Notes: generated from the letters alone by a model not told the origin. A stretch of DNA of 64,000 nucleotides from Streptomyces sp. CA-210063 (GCF_024612015.1 NZ_CP102512.1:4898001-4962000); one strand, 5' to 3'; counted from the first letter of the stretch, positions 16,106 through 29,536 are shown. Program-made: numbers and translations.

Positions 16106-18529
16106 ATGACCCCAGCCAGACGCACGACCGCCGCGGCCGCCACCGCCGTCGTGCTCGCCACCTCCGCCGGTCTCCTCACCACCGCGACCACGGCGGCGAG
16201 CGCGGACACGAGCTGCGCCTCGCCCGTCTTCAAGCGGCAGTTCTACGGCAACACCTCGTTCTCCGGTACGCCGAAGAAGACCGACTGCGACACGAAGATC
16301 AGCGAGAACTGGGGCACCGGAGCGCCCGCCACCGGTCTGCCGAAGAACAACTTCGGCGTCCGCTGGACCGTCACCCGCGACTTCGGCTCCGGCGGCCCGT
16401 TCACCTTCACCGCCGCCGCCCAGGACGGCATCCGCGTCTATCTCGACGGCACCCGCAAGGTCGACCTGTGGAAGAACGTCTCGTCGACGGCGAAGAAGAC
16501 CGTCAACGTCACGATCCCCTCCGGCAAGCACACCCTGCGCGTCGACTACGTCAACTGGACCGGCGCGGCGAACGTCTCCTTCGCCTACGCACCCCGCACC
16601 TCCGCCACCGTCGACAAGGTCAAGCCCCTCGCCCCGACGGGCACGTCGGTCACGTACGACCAGGCGACCCGCAAGGCCAAGCTCACCTGGTCCAGGAACA
16701 AGGAGATGGACCTCGCCGGCTACCGCGTCTACCGGCGGCCGGCGGGTGACGCCTTCGGCACCAAGGCCCTCGCCACGATCACGTCCACCACGTCCACCTC
16801 GTACACCTCGTACACCGACAGCCCGCCGCCGACCGGCGGGTCGTACTACTACGAGGTCCGGGCCTACGACAAGGCCGGCAACACCTCGGCCGGCTCGGCG
16901 GACCGGAGCGTCACCACCGTGGACAAGACGCCGCCGGCCGCGCCGTTCCTGGAGATGGACGGCTGCCCGGACCAACAGCCCTATTCCGCCCCGGAGTTCG
17001 TCACCACGGCGGCGAACAGGGCCGACATCGCGTCCTACGAGCTGCAGCGGCTCGACTCCGGCACCTGGAAGACCGTGTACACCGGAGCCAAGAGCACGGT
17101 CTGCGACACCGGGCGTCCCGCCGACGGCAGCGACGTCACTTACCGGGGCCGGGCCCGCGACGCGGCCGGCAACTGGTCGGTGTACTCGGCCGCCACGACC
17201 TTCACCACCTTCGACATGACGCCGCCGGCGCCCGTCGCCGACGCCCGGGTCGAGTACCGGTCGGGCGTCCCGCACCTGCTGTGGTCCGCCGCCGACGGAG
17301 CCGCCTCGTACCAGGTCCTCCAGTACGACCCGGCGACCGGCGGCTGGCTCGACGCCCTGCGCGGCGGCGGCACCACCACGGCGACCGACGTCGTGCCGCG
17401 CCAGCGTCTCGCGATCGCCGACAGCTACCGGTACGCGGTGCGTTCGGTGGACGCGAAGGGCAACGCGGCGGCCCCGGCGGAGATCACGCTGACGATGGCC
17501 GACCGGCCGGAGGCGATCCCCGCGTTCGCGACCAGGGCCTACAACTACGGCGGGGGCGTCTCCGTCGAGTGGAGCAGCACCGACCCGTGGACCTTCGACG
17601 ACAGCCCGCTGCTCACGTACCGGATCGTCCGCACCGACCCGGCGACGGGCGAGAGCACCGTCGTCGACAAGTGCAAGCCGGACTCCTCGCAGGACCTGCC
17701 GCTGGAGGCCCCGAAGACGTACGGGACGTGGGCCGGTGACGACGCCCCCGCGTACGCCGAACGTCAGCAGATCAACGGCGTCTGCCGGGACGTCTCGGGC
17801 GCGTCCGAGACGACGTACGAGTACCGGATCGTGACGGTCGACCCGTACGGGCACGAGTCCCGGCCCGGTCCGGCCGCCACGGCGACCACGCCGGACACCG
17901 TGCGCCCCTCGCCGGTCGAGGGTCTGACGGCCGAGGTCGTCCCGCTCGGTGTGCGGCTGACGTGGACGCCGCACAGCGACGAAGACGTCATCGGCTACCA
18001 CGTGTGGCAGGGCACGACCGACCCGGACACCGGGGAGACGGTCTGGGTGAAGAACTGCTGGAACGGCGACTCGCTCGCCGAGACCGAGAAGATCTGCCCG
18101 ACCGTCCCAGACGGCGCCACCCACGTCTACCGGGTGGCCGCCGAGGAGCGCGTGTACGACGAGGGCCCGGAGTTCTTCAACACCGCGGACATCTCGGTCA
18201 CGCTGCCCGACACCCGGCCGCCGGGCTGGACGGGGACCGCGATCAGTGAGGACAGCTACCCGGATCTCTACGTCGGCTGCTCCGAGAGCTCCGGCCTCGG
18301 TGACTGCGCCCGGTTCACGGGCTATCGCGTGGAACGCTGGGACCCGGCCTCGGCCGCCTACGTCACCCTGACCGAGGGCACGATGGACGACGCCACGTCC
18401 TACATGGACACCACCGTCCACGAGGACAAGCTGGGTCTGTACTACTACCGCGTCGTCCGCCTGGACTCCGCCGGTGCCGAGGCCGCGACGACATCGCGGG
18501 CGTACGGCATCTGGGAATCCTGGTTCTGA
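16106..18529 (+). CDS. Secreted PA14/fibronectin-III protein, third paralogue
   Basis: ATG at 16106 with AGAAGGA 7 bases upstream. The 807-aa product begins TPARRTTAAAATAVVLATS, a signal peptide ending near TAASA. The PA14 domain (about 40-165) is followed by six or more FN3-like modules; some carry Cys pairs (for example MDGCPDQQPY and VCDTGRPADG), suggesting disulfide-stabilised insertions. No catalytic domain is visible. The N-terminal 170 residues are almost interchangeable with those of the two upstream genes, so recent tandem duplication followed by C-terminal diversification is likely. The gene converges with hspR. Confidence 0.82.
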   Translation: MTPARRTTAAAATAVVLATSAGLLTTATTAASADTSCASPVFKRQFYGNTSFSGTPKKTDCDTKISENWGTGAPATGLPKNNFGVRWTVTRDFGSGGPFTFTAAAQDGIRVYLDGTRKVDLWKNVSSTAKKTVNVTIPSGKHTLRVDYVNWTGAANVSFAYAPRTSATVDKVKPLAPTGTSVTYDQATRKAKLTWSRNKEMDLAGYRVYRRPAGDAFGTKALATITSTTSTSYTSYTDSPPPTGGSYYYEVRAYDKAGNTSAGSADRSVTTVDKTPPAAPFLEMDGCPDQQPYSAPEFVTTAANRADIASYELQRLDSGTWKTVYTGAKSTVCDTGRPADGSDVTYRGRARDAAGNWSVYSAATTFTTFDMTPPAPVADARVEYRSGVPHLLWSAADGAASYQVLQYDPATGGWLDALRGGGTTTATDVVPRQRLAIADSYRYAVRSVDAKGNAAAPAEITLTMADRPEAIPAFATRAYNYGGGVSVEWSSTDPWTFDDSPLLTYRIVRTDPATGESTVVDKCKPDSSQDLPLEAPKTYGTWAGDDAPAYAERQQINGVCRDVSGASETTYEYRIVTVDPYGHESRPGPAATATTPDTVRPSPVEGLTAEVVPLGVRLTWTPHSDEDVIGYHVWQGTTDPDTGETVWVKNCWNGDSLAETEKICPTVPDGATHVYRVAAEERVYDEGPEFFNTADISVTLPDTRPPGWTGTAISEDSYPDLYVGCSESSGLGDCARFTGYRVERWDPASAAYVTLTEGTMDDATSYMDTTVHEDKLGLYYYRVVRLDSAGAEAATTSRAYGIWESWF

Positions 18530-18534
18530 GCCCG

Positions 18535-18583
18535 CACACGAAGATCCGCACACGAAGATCCGCACAGGAAGATCCGCACAGAA
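18535..18583. repeat. Short tandem repeat between the PA14 gene and hspR
   Basis: Four imperfect copies of a 14-15 base unit (GAAGATCCGCACA) follow the stop codon directly and run into the terminator hairpin. No function is evident. Confidence 0.75.
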
Positions 18584-18585
18584 AA

Positions 18586-18611
18586 GGGGCCCGGAGAATC
18601 CTCCGGGCCCC
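18586..18611. terminator. Bidirectional terminator between convergent genes
   Basis: A perfect 11-bp stem (GGGGCCCGGAG, loop AATC, CTCCGGGCCCC) is flanked by AAAA and TTT, so it can serve both the PA14 gene on the plus strand and the dnaK operon on the minus strand. Confidence 0.85.
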
Positions 18612-18632
18612 TTTCGCGCAGTTGACGTGACG

Positions 18633-19094
18633 TCAGTCCGTGGGCTGCCGCCCCTTCGGCCGCCACACCACCAACGCGCTGCTCTGCTGCATCTCCTGAT
18701 ACGGCACCAGGTCACGCCGGTACGACGCGTGGACCGCGGCCTCGCGCTGCCGCATGGCCGCGGCGGCGCCGTCGAGGGCGGCCTCCATCTCGGCCACCCT
18801 CGCCTGGAGCGCGGCGACCTGGTTCTCCAGTTCGATGATGCGCTTGATGCCGGCCAGGTTGATGCCCTCGTCCTGCGACAACTGCTGGACCGTGCGCAGC
18901 AGTTCGATGTCGCGGGCCGAGTAGCGGCGGCCCCGCCCGGCGGTGCGGTCGGGCGAGACCAGGCCGAGGCGGTCGTACTGGCGCAGGGTCTGCGGGTGCA
19001 GACCGGAGAGCTGGGCGGCCACCGAGATGACGTACACCGGTGTCTCTTCCGTCAGCTCATAGGGGTTTCGACGGCGGCCGTCCATCACATTCAT
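18633..19094 (-). CDS. hspR: Heat-shock repressor HspR (MerR family)
   Basis: The 153-aa product has the MerR-type winged helix (VYVISVAAQLSGLHPQTLRQ, then YDRLGLVSPDR and RRYSARDIELLR). A coiled-coil (about residues 75-115) and a basic tail follow. HspR represses the dnaK operon by binding HAIR sequences, with DnaK acting as co-repressor in Streptomyces. It is the last gene of the operon, and its ATG overlaps the dnaJ stop (ATGA). Two ATGs lie close together; the first is used here. Its expected operator is present upstream of dnaK at 22878. Confidence 0.95.
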   Translation of the reverse strand: MNVMDGRRRNPYELTEETPVYVISVAAQLSGLHPQTLRQYDRLGLVSPDRTAGRGRRYSARDIELLRTVQQLSQDEGINLAGIKRIIELENQVAALQARVAEMEAALDGAAAAMRQREAAVHASYRRDLVPYQEMQQSSALVVWRPKGRQPTD

Positions 19095-20275
19095 GCTCCC
19101 TTCGCGGCCTGGAACAGCTCCGCCCGCGGGTCCTCGCCCGCGGTCGCCTCGCGATACGCCTCCAGGGCGTCACGAGCCTTCCCCGACAGGTCCTTCGGAA
19201 CACTCACCTCGACGGTGATCAGCAGGTCCCCGCGGGTGCCGTCCTTGCGGAAGGCGCCCTTGCCCCGGGCCCGCATCGTACGGCCGTTGGGGGTGCCCGG
19301 AGGCAGTTTCAGGGTGACCGGCGGTCCGCCCAGGGTCGGGACCCTGACCTCGCCGCCGAGCGCCGCCTCGGGATACGTCACCGGCACGGTCACCGTGAGG
19401 TTGTCCTCCTTGCGGCCGAACACCGGGTGCGGGTCGACGTGCACGACCACGTACAGGTCGCCCGCCGGGCCGCCCCGCTCGCCCGGCGCGCCCTTGCCGC
19501 GCAGCCGGATCCGTTGGCCGTCGGAGACGCCCGCCGGGATCCGGACCTGCATGGTGCGGGACGACTTGGCGCGGCCCGACCCCTTGCAGATGTCGCAGGG
19601 GTGCTCGGCGATCAGGCCCCGGCCCTTGCAGTCCGGGCAGGGGTCGGTCAGGGAGAAGCCGCCGCCGGAGCCCCGCGCGACCTGGCCGGTGCCGACGCAC
19701 GTCGGGCACACCCGGGGTGTGCCGTTGGCGTCGCCGGTGCCCGAGCAGGCCTTGCAGGGCGACTGCGAGGACATCCTGAGCGGTACGGTCGCGCCCTCGA
19801 TGGCCTCGGTGAAGCTCAGCGTGACCTCAGACTCGATGTCCTGGCCGCGCCGGGGCTGCACCCGCGTGGTGCCGGAGCTGCCCCGGTTGAACAGGCCCCC
19901 GAAGACGTCCCCGATGCCCCCGCCGAAGCCGCCCGCTCCCTGGCCGCCCTGGCCGCCTTGGGCGCCGCCGCCGAAGAGGTCGCCCAGGTCGAAGTTGAAC
20001 GAGCCGCCGGCGCCGGGCCCCGGGCGGAACCCGCCGTTGCCGAAGAGGGCGCGGGCCTCGTCGTACTCCTTGCGCTTCTTGGGGTCGCCGAGGATGTCGT
20101 TGGCCTCGGAGATCTCCTTGAAGCGCTCCTCGGCCCTGGTGTTGCCCTTGTTGGCGTCCGGGTGGAACTCGCGGGCGAGCTTGCGGTACGCCTTCTTGAT
20201 CTCGGCCTCGGTGGCGTCCTTGGGGACGCCGAGGACCTTGTAGTAGTCCTTCTCGATGAAGTCCTTGGTACTCAT
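19091..20275 (-). CDS. dnaJ: Co-chaperone DnaJ
   Basis: The ATG at 20275 follows GGAGGG. The 394-aa product has the J domain with the HPD tripeptide (REFHPDANKG), a Gly/Phe-rich segment and four zinc-binding CxxCxGxG motifs (CKACSGTG, CPTCVGTG, CPDCKGRG, CDICKGSG). The C-terminal substrate-binding domains (VRIPAGVSDGQRIRLRG onward) complete it. It stimulates DnaK ATPase activity and delivers unfolded clients. It is the third gene of the heat-shock operon, about 55 bases after grpE. Confidence 0.96.
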   Translation of the reverse strand: MSTKDFIEKDYYKVLGVPKDATEAEIKKAYRKLAREFHPDANKGNTRAEERFKEISEANDILGDPKKRKEYDEARALFGNGGFRPGPGAGGSFNFDLGDLFGGGAQGGQGGQGAGGFGGGIGDVFGGLFNRGSSGTTRVQPRRGQDIESEVTLSFTEAIEGATVPLRMSSQSPCKACSGTGDANGTPRVCPTCVGTGQVARGSGGGFSLTDPCPDCKGRGLIAEHPCDICKGSGRAKSSRTMQVRIPAGVSDGQRIRLRGKGAPGERGGPAGDLYVVVHVDPHPVFGRKEDNLTVTVPVTYPEAALGGEVRVPTLGGPPVTLKLPPGTPNGRTMRARGKGAFRKDGTRGDLLITVEVSVPKDLSGKARDALEAYREATAGEDPRAELFQAAKGA

Positions 20276-20329
20276 CCGCGACGTCCCTCCTTCCACTCAC
20301 CGTGCACGTCACCGTGTACGCCGTCGGCG

Positions 20330-22896
<2,567 letters not shown>

Positions 22897-22898
<2 letters not shown>

Positions 22899-22925
22899 TG
22901 TGCATGACGCCCAGCGCCGGGTCAA
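22897..22925 (-). promoter_or_regulatory. Likely dnaK promoter
   Basis: On the minus strand, TTGACC (22925-22920) and CACACT (22902-22897) are separated by 17 bases. The -10 element abuts and slightly overlaps the perfect HAIR, which explains repression by HspR. Assignment is from sequence only. Confidence 0.6.
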
Positions 22926-22929
22926 CAGA

Positions 22930-22950
22930 GCTGAGTCGAGGGGGCTCAAC
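22930..22950. promoter_or_regulatory. Second, degenerate HAIR-like site
   Basis: GCTGAGT-N7-GCTCAAC keeps the N7 spacing and 10 of the 14 HAIR consensus positions. It lies just upstream of the -35 element, as expected for a cooperative second HspR site. Confidence 0.5.
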
Positions 22951-23097
22951 TCTTATGTTTTCCTTATGCGCAAGGCGGGCCTGACCTGCGCATATGTGCG
23001 GGCGAGGGGCGACGTGACTCGTGCGCAGGGGTTGTCTTCCGACCGCGACGACCGATCCAACCGGGCCGGCGGCTCAGCCACGCCCCGCAGAGCGCCC

Positions 23098-24279
23098 CTA
23101 CCCCACCCGCCCCCCAGGAATGGGCCGGGGCCGGGAACGAGGACGGGCGACGGCGGCGGGGACGCGGTGAACGGCCGCGGGGACGCGAGGGACGCCGGCG
23201 GAGGCGCGCTGGACGCCGGTCGGGGCGCGATGGGCGCCGGTCGGGGCGCGATGGACGCCGGTCGGGGCGGACCGGGCGGCGGTGGGGAGAGGCCGGATGC
23301 CGGTGGGAGCGGGCCGGGCCGCACCCACCGGCACGCAGAGCGCCCCGAGTACGACCACCCCGGCGACCCCGGCCACCCACCATGCCGTACGCGGCTGCGT
23401 CCACAGCATGTGGATACCGAGGCCGACACCGGCGGCGCCCGCGGTCGCGGCTCCCAGCACGATCGCCACCCCCGGCGGCGTGAGGCCCAGCCGCCGCAGC
23501 CGGTGCGCGAGATGGTCGGGGCCGCAGCGCCACAGCTCCCGGCCCGCCCGTTTCCGCGAGACGAGGACGAGGACGGCGTCGGCGGTCGCCACGGCCGTGA
23601 GGGCGAAGGGCGCCCCGACGCCCCCCTCGTGGCCGACGGCGTACACATGCAGCACCCCACCCGCGAGCAGGAACCCCACGAAGAGGGCCCCGCAGGTGCC
23701 GAGTACGACCCGCGCGGGGGGCCAGTTGTGCATCAGGAACCCGGTGAGCGCGGCCGCCAGCACGCTGAAGAGGGTCGCCAGACCGTCCATGACCTCGGCC
23801 GCAGCACACCCGCTCAACGCGAACGCGGTGACGGCGCCGACCACCCCGAGCACCCCGTCCGAACGCCGCATCCCCTTGAACCCGTGCACCACAAAGACGA
23901 TCCAGACGACGCCCAACACCCCGCCGAGCACGCCCAGTTCGCCGTACGGCACGACCAGCGCGGCGGCGACCACGACCCCGGCCGTCCGCACCACGAAGGG
24001 AAGCCGCGCCACGTCGCCGACGAGCCCGAGCACCCCGAGCCCGGCCCCGACGACCACCAGCCACCCGGCCTCGTGCCCCAGCGGAGCGACCCCGCTCCAC
24101 TCCCCCACCCACGCCACGCCCCCGACCCCGGCCATGACCGCGACGCCCCCGAGCAACGGCACCCCGCGCCCCCGCCGGCGCTCCACGATCCCGAACCGCA
24201 GCGCGGGTACGCGGACGGCCGCCGAGAGCACGGCGGTCAGCAACAGGGCGGAGGCGGCGGCGAGGATTCCATACAGCAC
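23098..24279 (-). CDS. Polytopic membrane protein of the MraY/WecA type, apparently degenerate
   Basis: GTG start at 24279. The 393-aa product has about nine to ten hydrophobic segments, and its layout follows the WecA/MraY family: LLGGVAVMAGV near residue 45, HNWPPARVVLGTCGALFVGF near 190, and a His-rich loop CGPDHLAHRLRRLG near 260 that resembles the family's HHxxHxL. The family's catalytic Asp residues appear absent: the usual DGLDGL is replaced by HGFKGMRRSDG, and GDSG by GTCG. It may therefore be an inactive or altered phosphoglycosyltransferase. The last 90 residues are low-complexity APTG repeats. The gene is monocistronic, upstream of dnaK. Confidence 0.7.
   Translation of the reverse strand: MLYGILAAASALLLTAVLSAAVRVPALRFGIVERRRGRGVPLLGGVAVMAGVGGVAWVGEWSGVAPLGHEAGWLVVVGAGLGVLGLVGDVARLPFVVRTAGVVVAAALVVPYGELGVLGGVLGVVWIVFVVHGFKGMRRSDGVLGVVGAVTAFALSGCAAAEVMDGLATLFSVLAAALTGFLMHNWPPARVVLGTCGALFVGFLLAGGVLHVYAVGHEGGVGAPFALTAVATADAVLVLVSRKRAGRELWRCGPDHLAHRLRRLGLTPPGVAIVLGAATAGAAGVGLGIHMLWTQPRTAWWVAGVAGVVVLGALCVPVGAARPAPTGIRPLPTAARSAPTGVHRAPTGAHRAPTGVQRASAGVPRVPAAVHRVPAAVARPRSRPRPIPGGRVG
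23150..23290. repeat. GC-rich tandem repeats in the 3' part of the membrane-protein gene
   Basis: About 18-base units of the form GGACGCCGGTCGGGGCGC recur at least four times between about 23212 and 23275, with degenerate copies upstream. They encode the APTGxHRAPTG-type tail of the membrane protein. Confidence 0.7.
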
Positions 24280-24472
24280 AGGTCCAAGTTAGGCGCTATT
24301 GTCGCAATTTCTCATGAATAACACGATCGTTTCGAAAGAGCGCGATCACGGGACCCCGCTCGGCCCATCCACTCAGGCAACCCTCAGCGACGCAGATCAC
24401 CGGCCCTCTGGCTACAGTGCGGCAATAGATGCGGGTACTCTCGAAGAATCGCGTAAGTTACCGCTTAGTAAT

Positions 24473-24500
24473 TTGCTTGTTGAACCCTCGCTCGTAGAAC
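24473..24500 (+). promoter_or_regulatory. Possible promoter of the Fe-S oxidoreductase gene
   Basis: TTGCTT (24473-24478) and TAGAAC (24495-24500) are 16 bases apart, 25 bases before the ATG, in an AT-richer intergenic region of about 245 bases. The match is weak. Confidence 0.3.
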
Positions 24501-24524
24501 CCTCGCAGGCCCGAGGAGCCCGAA

Positions 24525-26807
<2,283 letters not shown>

Positions 26808-26823
26808 CTTCTACGGTCGTCGC

Positions 26824-26866
26824 GGCGCCCCATGCCCAGCCGGTTCCCTGCCGGGCATGGGGCGCC
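26824..26866. terminator. Terminator between convergent genes
   Basis: A perfect 14-bp stem (GGCGCCCCATGCCC at 26824-26837 and its complement at 26853-26866) encloses a 15-base loop that can itself pair (CCGG/CCGG). Confidence 0.8.
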
Positions 26867-26896
26867 GTCGTATGCCGAGCGGGCCGTACCGTGCGC

Positions 26897-27280
26897 TCAG
26901 TCCTTGCCGACCGGCTCCCACCACGACGACAGGGTCTTGGCACTCTCCGGCAATTCGATCTCGTACGCACGGACTCCGAGCACCAGGTCCCGCGCGTCCT
27001 TGGGCTCCGCCTCCAGCCGGTGGCCGTTCAGACGGGCGAACTCGCGGACGGCCAGCCAGGCGAACTGGAAGTTGCTGTGTTCCAGAGCATCGTGGCGGGC
27101 CAGTTGCTCCAGCAGGGCCGCCGCCTTGTAGCGGAGCGTGGGGTAGACCTCGCGTTCCAGTGCCACGGCGGACAGCCGGTCGCACGCGCAGGTCAGGACG
27201 CCCAGGTCATCCACCTGGGGATCATTCGGCAGGGTCTCGGCCACGGACAGCAGCTTGGGCAGGTCGATAGGGATCACCAC
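26897..27280 (-). CDS. Doc/Fic-like toxin homologue with degenerate catalytic motif
   Basis: GTG at 27280 overlaps the end of the antitoxin gene. The 127-aa product aligns with death-on-curing proteins across most of its length: IDLPKLLSVAETLPNDPQVD, LGVLTCACDR, YPTLRYKAAALLEQLARHDA, then FAWLAVREFARLNGHRLE. The Fic signature HxFx(D/E)GNKR is replaced by DALEHSNFQF, losing the catalytic His, Gly and Arg. Canonical Doc phosphorylates EF-Tu; this copy is probably catalytically dead or has altered chemistry. The pairing with a ribbon-helix-helix antitoxin supports the TA assignment. Confidence 0.7.
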   Translation of the reverse strand: MVIPIDLPKLLSVAETLPNDPQVDDLGVLTCACDRLSAVALEREVYPTLRYKAAALLEQLARHDALEHSNFQFAWLAVREFARLNGHRLEAEPKDARDLVLGVRAYEIELPESAKTLSSWWEPVGKD

Positions 27281-27549
27281 TCGCCTGGCTCCCGCTCGAA
27301 GCCACGAGCCGCCTCACGCTGACGAGCCAGCCGGGCGTCGTTCTCCCGGTCGCTCTCGGCGAACGCCTCCGCGTAGCGTTCCACACCCTCCCGCACGGAC
27401 CGGCGCAGCAGCCGGTCCGCCTCCTTCGACTCCGCGAGCAGGGTGTCGTGCATGTGCGCCTGGAGGCTCTTGCCCTGCGCTTCCGCACGACGGCGCACCG
27501 CGTCCAACTCGTCCGCCCGAAGCCTTATCGTGACCGTTTTCATCTCCAT
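27274..27549 (-). CDS. Ribbon-helix-helix antitoxin
   Basis: The start is ATG at 27549 (or 27543, two codons later). No Shine-Dalgarno is visible, but TAGCGT lies 7 bases upstream, so the mRNA may be leaderless. The product of 91 aa begins MKTVTIRLRADELDAVRRRA, a typical RHH/Arc-like DNA-binding strand and helix. It continues with an acidic, helical C-terminal part that would bind the toxin. It overlaps the Doc-like gene by 7 bases, the usual antitoxin-first order. Confidence 0.75.
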   Translation of the reverse strand: MEMKTVTIRLRADELDAVRRRAEAQGKSLQAHMHDTLLAESKEADRLLRRSVREGVERYAEAFAESDRENDARLARQREAARGFEREPGEW

Positions 27550-27666
27550 GGCTGCAACGCTAGCAGCGCAGCCAGCATCGTCGGGGGCCGAATTGAAAAA
27601 CCGGGGGACGAGGTCCGCCCTCCCCCCGGAGCCCCACCACCCCCAGAAACTCACCGAACACCCGTA

Positions 27667-27692
27667 CAACCCTCCCCCACCCTCATCGGTCT
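27667..27692 (+). promoter_or_regulatory. Candidate ECF-type promoter (CAACC-N16-GGTCT)
   Basis: CAACC (27667-27671) and GGTCT (27688-27692) are 16 bases apart, preceded by CCCGTA. The same motif and spacing lies upstream of the next FG-GAP unit at 29436, with flanking similarity (ACTCACCGA/GTTCACCGA upstream and CTCCTG downstream). Confidence 0.5.
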
Positions 27693-27809
27693 CCTGTTCG
27701 CCAACTTCCCCGTTGACTCCCGGTGAACTCCGGGCGAACGCGGACAGGAAGGGCACCCCATTGACTGCGGACGTCTGCCAGGCGTCCGCATGCGGCAGGA
27801 GATTCCCGC

Positions 27810-29285
27810 ATGCACAAGCACCTGCGACTCGCCCTCGCGACGGCCTCCGCGGCCGCTCTGACGGGCGGTCTGCTCACCTTCTCGGCCGTGACGGCGACGG
27901 CGGCCGACTCGGTCCACCAGCCCGTGGCCGACTTCAACGGCGACGGCTTCGGCGATGTCGCGTACTCGGCCGGCTACGCCACCGTCGGCGGCAAGAGGGG
28001 CGCCGGCCAGATCGTCGCCCTGTACGGCTCGGCGAACGGTGTGACCTCGACGAAGCGCACCACGATCAGCCAGAACACCACTGGCGTGCCCGGCAGCGCG
28101 GAGACCGGCGACGGCTTCGGCTGGGTCAGCGCGTACGGCGACTACAACGGCGACGGCTTCGACGACCTGGCCGTGTCCGCACCGGGCGAGGACGTCGACG
28201 GCGACACCGACGGCGGCACGGTCCTCATCGTGTGGGGCTCGGCGCAGGGCCTGTCCGGCGCCACCACCATCAAGGACCCGGCGACGTCCTCGCACGACTA
28301 CTGGGGCACCGCCCTCGCGTCCGGCGACTTCGACGGCGACGGCAAGGAGGACCTCGCGGTCGGTTCCACGTCGAACCGGGTGTACGTCTTCAAGGGCGGC
28401 ATCAGCAAGTCCGGCACGTACGGCGGCCGGTACAGCTTCACCACCGACATCCGCTCCGGCAAGGGCACCGGCACGCTGGTGCTCACCGCGGGCGACGTCA
28501 ACGGCGACAAGCGGACCGACCTCGTCGTCGACGGCTATGAGACCGACAGCGACTGGGGCTACAACACCAACTGGTACGTGCCCGGCACCGCCTCCGGTCT
28601 CAGCGCCTCCGGCGCGAAGGAGCTGAAGCGCGGCATCATCACCGGTATCGGCGACATCAACGGCGACGGCTTCGGCGACATCGTCACCGGCCAGGACTGG
28701 GACCCGTCCAAGGACGGCAGCCAGCCCTCCGTGCCCGAGTCCTCCACCGGCGGCAAGGTGCACGTCGTGTACGGCTCCGCCGACGGCCCGGGCACCACGG
28801 TCGCGGTGACGCAGGACAGCGGCAACGTGCCCGGCTCCTCCGAGCGCGGCGACTGGTTCGGCAGCGAGCTGTCCCTCGGCGACATCAACGGCGACGGAAA
28901 GACCGACCTGGTGGTCGGCTCCCCCGGCGAGAACCTCGGCGGTGTCGTCAACACCGGCGCCGTGACCGTCCTGTACGGCGCGGAGTCCGGTCTGAACACC
29001 GCCTCCGGCTACCAGTACCTCGCCCAGTCCACGGCGGGTGTCCCCGGCTCGGACGAGACGGACGACCGCTTCGGCGGCGACGTGAAGCTCACCGATGTCA
29101 CCGGCGACGGCAAGGCGGACCTGACGGTCGGCGCGTACGGCGAGAACGACTTCAACGGCTCCGTGGTCTACCTGCCCTCCGACGGCACGAAGATCACCAC
29201 GACCGGCTCCCGCTCCCTCGCCCCGTCCGCGGTCGGCGTCTCCACGGACGGCCAGCCGGTCTTCGGCGCGAACGCGGCCAACTGA
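27810..29285 (+). CDS. Secreted FG-GAP repeat (integrin alpha-like) protein
   Basis: ATG at 27810 follows GGCAGGAG. A signal peptide (MHKHLRLALATASAAALTGG onward, cleavage near ATA-AD) precedes about seven FG-GAP repeats. Each carries a calcium-binding DxNGDG-type loop (for example DFNGDGFGD, DYNGDGFDD, DINGDGKTD). The 491-aa protein should fold as a beta-propeller exported by Sec and may bind polysaccharide or protein ligands. No catalytic residues are visible. It is the first of four paralogues in this region, separated from the next by a terminator. Confidence 0.88.
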   Translation: MHKHLRLALATASAAALTGGLLTFSAVTATAADSVHQPVADFNGDGFGDVAYSAGYATVGGKRGAGQIVALYGSANGVTSTKRTTISQNTTGVPGSAETGDGFGWVSAYGDYNGDGFDDLAVSAPGEDVDGDTDGGTVLIVWGSAQGLSGATTIKDPATSSHDYWGTALASGDFDGDGKEDLAVGSTSNRVYVFKGGISKSGTYGGRYSFTTDIRSGKGTGTLVLTAGDVNGDKRTDLVVDGYETDSDWGYNTNWYVPGTASGLSASGAKELKRGIITGIGDINGDGFGDIVTGQDWDPSKDGSQPSVPESSTGGKVHVVYGSADGPGTTVAVTQDSGNVPGSSERGDWFGSELSLGDINGDGKTDLVVGSPGENLGGVVNTGAVTVLYGAESGLNTASGYQYLAQSTAGVPGSDETDDRFGGDVKLTDVTGDGKADLTVGAYGENDFNGSVVYLPSDGTKITTTGSRSLAPSAVGVSTDGQPVFGANAAN

Positions 29286-29308
29286 GCACGGACTGACGTA
29301 CACCGAGG

Positions 29309-29337
29309 GGGCCCGCATCCGACAAGGGTGCGGGCCC
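29309..29337. terminator. Terminator after the first FG-GAP gene
   Basis: GGGCCCGCA and TGCGGGCCC (29309-29317, 29329-29337) form a 9-bp stem with an 11-base loop, 24 bases after the stop codon. Confidence 0.7.
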
Positions 29338-29435
29338 TCTCCGCGCACGGCGCACCACGAAGGACGCGCCACGGACCGCGAAGGACGGACCGCGACAGGC
29401 GCACCGTAACCCCGAAAGTTCACCGACCTCCCGTG

Positions 29436-29461
29436 CAACCCTCCCGCCCCTCCACGGGTCT
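29436..29461 (+). promoter_or_regulatory. Candidate ECF-type promoter (CAACC-N16-GGTCT)
   Basis: CAACC (29436-29440) and GGTCT (29457-29461), spacing 16, preceded by CCCGTG. It closely matches the copy at 27667. Confidence 0.5.
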
Positions 29462-29536
29462 CCTGCTCGCACACCCTTACGACGGCAGTTGGGCCCCGCC
29501 CGCTCGGCGCGAGCCCTCCTCCCCCCTGGAGTCCCC

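Noticed and set aside
11284..18715. Long Gly/Arg/Val-rich minus-strand frames opposite the PA14/FN3 genes
   Set aside because: The plus-strand products have signal peptides, PA14, FN3 and pectinesterase motifs; the antisense frames are low-complexity and match nothing.
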